NCBI GenBank assembly: GCA_964615375.1
Contig: CAZTOW010000004.1
Coordinates: 124,001 to 188,000, forward strand
Source of the DNA: CAZKWG01 sp964615375
GTDB lineage: Bacteria > Myxococcota_A > UBA796 > CAZKWG01
Reading direction: 5' to 3'
Length of the DNA: 64,000 nt
The translations under genes were made by a program, and so were the position numbers. A model generated the notes under the pieces. The model ran no database searches. It was given only the letters and a program-made list of their open reading frames with translations, and was not told the origin of the DNA. Each line of letters opens with the position of its first letter. Position 1 is the stretch's first letter. Below are positions 59,482 to 64,000 of the stretch, one piece after another.

Positions 59482-60542
59482 GCCAGCGCTTCGCCCTCAT
59501 CCTGGCCGGCGGCCGAGGCACGCGCTTCTGGCCGCTCTCCCGCCGCGCCCGCCCCAAGCAGTGCCTCGCGCTGACCGGCGAGCGCACCCTGATCCAGCTC
59601 ACGGTGGATCGGGTGCTGCCCCTGGTCCCGGCCGAGCGCGTGCTGGTCCTGACCAGCCCGGACATGGCGGCCCTCGTCGCCAGCCAGCTCCCCGAGATCC
59701 CGCCGGAGAACATCCTGATCGAGCCCTCGGGCCGCGGGACGGCCCCCTGCCTCGGGCTGGCGGCGGTGGAGATCCAGCGGCGCGCCGGGCCGGACGCGGT
59801 GGCCATCGCGCTGCCCGCCGATCAGCTGGTGAGCGACCCCGAGGCCCTGCGCGCGGGGCTGGCGGCGGGGGCGGAGGCCGCGGAGCGGACAGGCGCCCTC
59901 GTGACCCTGGGCATCCGCCCCACCCGCCCGGAGACCGGCTTCGGCTACCTGGAGCTCGGCGAGCCCGCGGGGGACTTCGCCGGTCAGGCCCTCCACCACG
60001 TCGCCCGCTTCGTGGAGAAGCCGGACGCCGCGACGGCACAGCGCTACCTGGACGGCGGGCGCCACCTCTGGAACGCGGGCATCTTCCTGTTCCGCGCCGA
60101 CGCCATGCGGGCCGCCTTCCGCGCCCACCTGCCCCGCAGCGCGGACGCCCTCGACGCCATCCTGGCCGACCCGAGCCAGCTCCCGGACCGCTGGCGGGAT
60201 CTCGACGCCACCAGCATCGACTACGGGATCATGGAGCGCCACGCGCACACCCTGGTCGTCCCCTGCTCCCCCGGCTGGTCGGACGTGGGCGCCTGGCCGG
60301 AGGCCGCCGCGAGCTGGCCCGAGGTGGCCGGCGGGCGCGGTCTCGCCGAGGCCGTCGTCGCCCGGGACGCCGAGGGCAACGCCGTGCATGCCCCGGGCAA
60401 GGTCGTGGCCCTGCTGGGGGTGAGCGGGCTGGTGGTGGTCTCCACCGAGGACGCGCTGCTGGTCATGGACGCCGGGCGCGCGCAGGAGCTCCGCCACCTC
60501 GTGGACGCGCTGGAGCGTCGGGGCCTCGAACGCGTGCTCTGA
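59478..60542 (+). CDS. manC: mannose-1-phosphate guanylyltransferase
   Basis: Makes GDP-mannose for polysaccharide and glycolipid synthesis. The 354-residue protein has the nucleotidyltransferase signature LILAGGRGTRFWPLSRRARPKQ, the PADQLVSD metal site and ARFVEKPDA, with a left-handed helix-like C-terminal region. Length fits the single-domain form without an isomerase part. TTG start overlapping the trmL stop (TTGA). A membrane glycosyltransferase-like gene at 38987 could use such donors, but no link is shown. Confidence 0.93.
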   Translation: MSQRFALILAGGRGTRFWPLSRRARPKQCLALTGERTLIQLTVDRVLPLVPAERVLVLTSPDMAALVASQLPEIPPENILIEPSGRGTAPCLGLAAVEIQRRAGPDAVAIALPADQLVSDPEALRAGLAAGAEAAERTGALVTLGIRPTRPETGFGYLELGEPAGDFAGQALHHVARFVEKPDAATAQRYLDGGRHLWNAGIFLFRADAMRAAFRAHLPRSADALDAILADPSQLPDRWRDLDATSIDYGIMERHAHTLVVPCSPGWSDVGAWPEAAASWPEVAGGRGLAEAVVARDAEGNAVHAPGKVVALLGVSGLVVVSTEDALLVMDAGRAQELRHLVDALERRGLERVL

Positions 60543-60561
60543 GGCGCGCTCCCGCCCGGCG

Positions 60562-61938
60562 CTAAAGCGCCCGCGAGACCAGCGAGTCCCCCACCCGCGA
60601 GAGCGTGCCCACCCGGTGGATGGGCATGCGCGCGGGGTCGCAGAGATCGCGCACCAGGGCCCGGTGGGTCATGGCGTCGATGAAGACCCACAGCAGCAGC
60701 GCCATCCCCGTGATCACCAGGGCGAGCGGCAGGTTCCCCGCCACGAAGATGCCCGCCGCCGCCACGGCCGCGCCCGCCAGCGCGCGGACGGCGATCCACA
60801 GCCCCAGGCGGCGCAGGGCCCAGGCGCGGGCGGCCAGGAGCTCGGGCTCGACCTCTTCGGAGCGCCCCATGCGAAGCAGGCGGGAGATCGCCGGCAGCGG
60901 CCTCCCCGCGCGCAGGGCGCCGAGCCCGTGCAGGAGCTTGAGCGGCCAGGTGGCGGGGTCGGGGCCGAGGGCCTGCTCCACCCCCGGGACGTCGCCCAGG
61001 CGCAGGCGCGACAGCGCGAGCTGATAGCTCACGTCGGCGTCATCGGGGAAGTAGCGGCTGGCCATCACCGAGACGGTCTCCGCGTCCCGGAACAGGCCCA
61101 GAGCGTCGGCAACGGCCGCGGCCGAGACCGCCGCGCTGCGCCGCCAGGGGTTCTGCTGGTAGAGCGAGAGGAAGCTCTCCAGCGCCTCGCGCCTGCGACC
61201 CAGGCGGAGGAGCTGTGTGGCCTCCCGGGCGGGATCCTCGGGCCGCCCGTCCTCCATCAGCAGCCCGTCCATCGGGGGGAGGTCCAGCATCCCCGCGGGG
61301 CGCACCTCGGCGTCCCCGGGCCGCCCGGTCAGCACCAGCCCGCAGTCCGCCGTGTGGTGGAAGGCCACGAGGGTCTCCACGCCCTCGCCCACCTGCCGGA
61401 CCCCCTGGAGGATCTTGAGGAAGCTGAAGAAGGCGTCGCGGGCCGCGCCCTGCTCTCCGTCGTTGAAGCGGTACAGGTAGAGCAGGAAGGGGCCCGCGGG
61501 GAGCTCCTGCTCGCCCGTGCGCTCCACGTAGAAGATGTGGCAGTCGCCCTCGCCCAGGAGCGTGATGCGGAAGCTCTCCGGGTCCAGATCCGTGCCCTCG
61601 GCGCAGCGGCGCAGGAAGGCGGCGACCTCACCCGCCAGGCCCTCCTCGACGGGGCGACCGCCGGGCGGGGTGTGGATCTCGAACCAGCCGTAGCGCGCGA
61701 AGTAGGAGCGTCGGAGCTGCTCGATGCGCCGCCGGCAGTGGGCAACCTCGGCGTCCGCCACCTCCGCGTCCGTGTACCGCGAGGGCGCCGACGCGATGCG
61801 CCGCTGGTAGAGGCGGACGGACTCCTCGAAGGAATAACGGCGCACCACGCCGTCCCGGCCGACGATCTCGACCGGAAAGTCGACCAGGAGGGTGTAGTCC
61901 TTCCTGCCGTAGCGCCGGAGCTTGAGGGCCTTGTCCAT
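60562..61938 (-). CDS. TPR-containing membrane protein, function unknown
   Basis: A 458-residue protein. The N-terminal part (about 1-195) is a folded domain I do not recognise, with TLLVDFPVEIVGRDGVVRRYSF, the charged segment YTDAEVADAEVAHCRRRIEQ, and ITLLGEGDCHIFYVER. A TPR-like helical region follows (about 220-350). Two C-terminal membrane helices (LWIAVRALAGAAVAAAGIFVAG and LALVITGMALLLWVFI) lead to a cytoplasmic end. ATG with AGGAAAG just upstream. Convergent with manC and divergent from the sigma factor gene. Confidence 0.68.
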   Translation of the reverse strand: MDKALKLRRYGRKDYTLLVDFPVEIVGRDGVVRRYSFEESVRLYQRRIASAPSRYTDAEVADAEVAHCRRRIEQLRRSYFARYGWFEIHTPPGGRPVEEGLAGEVAAFLRRCAEGTDLDPESFRITLLGEGDCHIFYVERTGEQELPAGPFLLYLYRFNDGEQGAARDAFFSFLKILQGVRQVGEGVETLVAFHHTADCGLVLTGRPGDAEVRPAGMLDLPPMDGLLMEDGRPEDPAREATQLLRLGRRREALESFLSLYQQNPWRRSAAVSAAAVADALGLFRDAETVSVMASRYFPDDADVSYQLALSRLRLGDVPGVEQALGPDPATWPLKLLHGLGALRAGRPLPAISRLLRMGRSEEVEPELLAARAWALRRLGLWIAVRALAGAAVAAAGIFVAGNLPLALVITGMALLLWVFIDAMTHRALVRDLCDPARMPIHRVGTLSRVGDSLVSRAL

Positions 61939-62065
61939 CTCGCTTTCCTGTCCACCGTACCATGGATGAAGTCGGGGAGCGAGGGGCGGAGCGGGGCTCG
62001 CGGAAGAGCTGTGCAATAGCGCGCCGCCCGCTGCGTACACAGGGTTAGCCAGCCCAGAGGCCACC

Positions 62066-62659
62066 CTGACGCTCCGCCTGCAAGAAGCTCCCCTCGACGA
62101 GACCCCGCTCATCGCCGCCGCGGCGAGCGGGGACGGCGAGGCGCGCGCCTGGCTGGCGAGCCACTACACCCCCGCGGTCTACCGCTTCTCCCTGCGCCTC
62201 CTGGGCGACGCGCAGGACGCCCGCGACGCCACGCAGGAGACCATGGTGAAGGTGCTGCGCAACCTCGATCGCTACGACCCGAAGTGGCGCTTCTCCACCT
62301 GGGTCTTCGGGATCGCGCGGAACACCTGCATCGACGAGCACCGTCGCCGCGCCCGGGGCCCCCAGGAGCTCGGAGCCGAGCCCCAGGACCACCGCGCCGG
62401 CCCCCATGAGCTCAGCTCCCGCGCCGAGCGCGCCCGCCTGATCCATCAGGCGCTGGCTGGCCTGCCGCCCCTGTACCGGGAGGTCATCGTGCTCTACCAC
62501 TTCGAGCACCTGAAGTACGAAGAGATCGCCGCCACCCTGGACCTGCCGATGGGGACGGTCATGAACCGGATCTTCCGGGCCCGCAAGAAGCTGCGCGAGG
62601 CCTACGTGGAGCTGGGCGGGGATCAGGACGGCGCCGCCGCGCTGGGAGGGGAGCCATGA
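62066..62659 (+). CDS. ECF RNA polymerase sigma factor, apparent CTG start
   Basis: A 197-residue ECF sigma factor. Region 2: HYTPAVYRFSLRLLGDAQDA, DATQETMVKVLRNLDRYDP, FSTWVFGIARNTCIDEHRRR. Region 4: LPPLYREVIVLYHFEHLKYE and DLPMGTVMNRIFRARKKLRE. The first ATG in frame (62243) would cut off half of region 2. No ATG/GTG/TTG lies upstream in frame, but CTG at 62066 has AGAGG 5 bases before it and gives a full-length protein, so I use it. The next gene, its anti-sigma factor, overlaps by 4 bases. Confidence 0.88.
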   Translation: MTLRLQEAPLDETPLIAAAASGDGEARAWLASHYTPAVYRFSLRLLGDAQDARDATQETMVKVLRNLDRYDPKWRFSTWVFGIARNTCIDEHRRRARGPQELGAEPQDHRAGPHELSSRAERARLIHQALAGLPPLYREVIVLYHFEHLKYEEIAATLDLPMGTVMNRIFRARKKLREAYVELGGDQDGAAALGGEP

Positions 62660-63132
62660 GCGGGATCCATGTGCCGGAGGCGCTGCTTCAGCGCTTCGTC
62701 ATCGGCGATGTAGAGGAGCGCGTCGCGATCGAGATCGCGCGCCACATCGACGGCTGCGGGCTCTGCGCCACGCGGGCGACGGCGCTGGAGCCGCTCTCGG
62801 CCGCGTTCGCCTCCGTGGACGATCCCGAGACGCCGCCCGGCCTCGTGGAGAGCGTGCTGGCCCACGTCGATCACCGCCCCCGCGCCGCCCCGGAGCCGGC
62901 CATCGCCGCCGGTCTGATGGCCCTGGCCTTCCTGCTGCTGCTGGCGGGCGGCGCTCCCGCGGAGCTCGTCGTCGCCGGGGCCCGCCTGGTGGGCGCGCTC
63001 ACCACGCTGAGCCGGGTGGCGATGGAGCACCTCATCTGGCTGGCCCCCTACGTCACCATCCTGTCCACCATCCTGCTCGTGGCCAGCGCCTGGCTGGCCC
63101 GGTCCATCGAGCTCCAGCGGAGGAGCGCATGA
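62656..63132 (+). CDS. zinc-finger anti-sigma factor
   Basis: A 158-residue membrane protein. The N-terminal anti-sigma domain holds the zinc motif ARHIDGCGLC (H-x3-C-x2-C) typical of ZAS-type anti-sigma factors. Two membrane helices follow (AIAAGLMALAFLLLLAGG and YVTILSTILLVASAWLA). It overlaps the sigma factor gene by 4 bases and is followed, also by overlap, by the bactofilin-like gene. It should hold the ECF factor at the membrane until a signal releases it. Confidence 0.93.
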   Translation: MSGIHVPEALLQRFVIGDVEERVAIEIARHIDGCGLCATRATALEPLSAAFASVDDPETPPGLVESVLAHVDHRPRAAPEPAIAAGLMALAFLLLLAGGAPAELVVAGARLVGALTTLSRVAMEHLIWLAPYVTILSTILLVASAWLARSIELQRRSA

Positions 63133-64000
63133 ACCCCGTCACCGTCCTCACCTACCTCGCCCTCCTCCGGCCCTCCCAGGCCCAGGAGGCCCCCGCCGAG
63201 CCCGCTTCGACGCCGGTCGCCCAGAGCGCGCCCGCCGCCCAGAGCACGCCCGCCGAGCAGGAGGCGCTGCTGCAGCGCATCGCCACCCTGGAGGCCCGCC
63301 TGGCCGCGATGGAGGCGGAGAAGACCGCCGCGACCCCCGCGACGCCGCCCACGCCGCCCACGCCGCCCACGCCGGCGACGCCACCCACCCCGCCCACACC
63401 GCCCACGCCGCCGACCCCGCCCACCCCAGCGGCCACCTCGACCAGCGCCGCCCTCGGGCAGCCCCTGGTCATCGGCCCCAACGAGACGCGCGAGGGCGCG
63501 CTGACCGTGGGCGGCCCCGTGGACGTCTACGGCGTCGTCGAGGGAGACGTCTTCGCCATGGGCGGGCCGGTGCGCGTCCACGAGGGCGGCCGGGTGGAGG
63601 GGAGCGCCGTCTCCATGGGCGGCGACGTGGAGGTCATGGAGGGCGGCGAGGTCGAGGAGGACATCGTCTCCATGGGCGGCCAGGTGCGCGTGGCCGCGGG
63701 GGCCGAGGTCGGCGGTGACCAGGTCGCACTCGGTGGACAGGGGATGAACGCCGTGGATCCGCGGCTGGGCGCCCTCGGCCCGGTGACCATCGACCTGCAC
63801 GCGGACGTCGATGAGGCCGACGAAGCCGAGGAGGCCGAGGAGGCCGAGGCCGCCGCGCTGGCCGAGGAGGAGGCGGAGCCCAGCCTGTTCTCCGAGGTCA
63901 CCGACTGGATTCAGGGCGTCTTCCGCCGCTTCTCGCTGGGGCTCGCCTTCGCTGGCGCGGGGGTGCTGATGGTCGGGATCTGGCCGCGGCAGATCAGCCG
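63129..64000 (+). CDS. bactofilin-like polymer protein in sigma operon, truncated by window end
   Basis: 290 codons are visible. Signal-like N terminus (TVLTYLALLRPSQAQ), coiled-coil segment (QEALLQRIATLEARLAAMEA), Thr/Pro repeats (about 75-100), then bactofilin-type right-handed beta-helix rungs: DVYGVVEGDVFAMGGPVRV, GRVEGSAVSMGGDVEV, GEVEEDIVSMGGQVRV. An acidic helical part and a membrane helix (LGLAFAGAGVLMVGIW) follow, and the rest is outside. Unlike ordinary cytoplasmic bactofilins it seems exported or membrane-bound. Coupled to the anti-sigma gene by a 4-base overlap. Confidence 0.78.
   Translation, partial: MNPVTVLTYLALLRPSQAQEAPAEPASTPVAQSAPAAQSTPAEQEALLQRIATLEARLAAMEAEKTAATPATPPTPPTPPTPATPPTPPTPPTPPTPPTPAATSTSAALGQPLVIGPNETREGALTVGGPVDVYGVVEGDVFAMGGPVRVHEGGRVEGSAVSMGGDVEVMEGGEVEEDIVSMGGQVRVAAGAEVGGDQVALGGQGMNAVDPRLGALGPVTIDLHADVDEADEAEEAEEAEAAALAEEEAEPSLFSEVTDWIQGVFRRFSLGLAFAGAGVLMVGIWPRQIS

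Noticed and set aside
62243..62659. Shorter sigma factor from the first ATG.
   Set aside because: It would begin inside region 2 (MVKVLRNLDRYD), removing the core-binding helix that is clearly encoded upstream in the same frame.
1..64000. CRISPR arrays, insertion sequences, prophage genes, replication origin.
   Set aside because: No regularly spaced repeats, transposase or phage motifs, and no DnaA-box cluster were seen.

Overview
The window is about 70% GC and densely packed with genes. Its content points to a free-living Gram-negative predator- or soil-type bacterium of the Myxococcota/deltaproteobacterial kind. Pointers are the archaeal-type (type 3) prolyl-tRNA synthetase, multidomain histidine kinases, FHA and TPR proteins, a bactofilin-like protein, many Pro/Asp/Cys-rich lipoproteins, and frequent GTG/TTG starts with overlapping stop/start codons. 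This placement is inferred from gene content, not from a marker comparison. No phage, insertion sequence, CRISPR array or other sign of recent transfer was seen; the region reads as core chromosome with lineage-specific envelope and signalling genes.

Layout. 1-7110: a truncated PBP1B-type class A penicillin-binding protein, transketolase, UspA, proS, and two exported proteins of unknown function ending in a hairpin-rich gap. 7204-10889: a phosphopantetheinyl transferase, a tail-anchored degenerate sigma-like protein, a TPR protein with a decayed zincin domain, and a membrane protein. 10971-14765: a purine block with guaA, an amidohydrolase and xdhC. 14812-21372 (minus strand): FHA protein, then the classical dnaB-rplI-rpsR-rpsF-pth-rplY-prs order. 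21473-24719: slyX, tRNA-Gln, a short UvrA paralogue with an asymmetric second ATPase, and a CGFS glutaredoxin. 24811-33623: a PrsW-type intramembrane protease convergent with an S41 protease, then a giant PBP1A with a zinc ribbon, a Pro-rich arm and a Cys-rich insert, coupled to a Cys-rich lipoprotein. 33744-38990: HU, a candidate small RNA, an outer-membrane-type protein, a large lipoprotein, and UPRT-like, hpt and ridA. 38987-43086: membrane protein, carbamate kinase, RNase D.

43120-54423 is a seven-gene minus-strand block whose members overlap or nearly abut: a receiver-kinase, a membrane kinase with a decayed ATP site, a FecR-domain protein, an Ig-domain protein with a probable C-terminal barrel, a 1225-residue Ig-type lipoprotein, a soluble kinase and a TPR protein. 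It looks like one envelope-spanning signalling and surface system that I do not recognise as a described one. The rest holds an EF-hand-like lipoprotein, a DUF4340 protein, grpE, a PAS-kinase-receiver hybrid, trmL, a mannose-1-phosphate guanylyltransferase and a TPR membrane protein. It ends with an ECF sigma factor (apparently with a CTG start), its zinc-finger anti-sigma factor and a truncated bactofilin-like protein.

Three themes recur: cell-wall synthesis and envelope proteins rich in Ig folds or cysteines, enzyme domains that kept their fold but lost catalytic residues (UvrA half, zincin, two kinase ATP domains), and translational coupling by overlapping codons.
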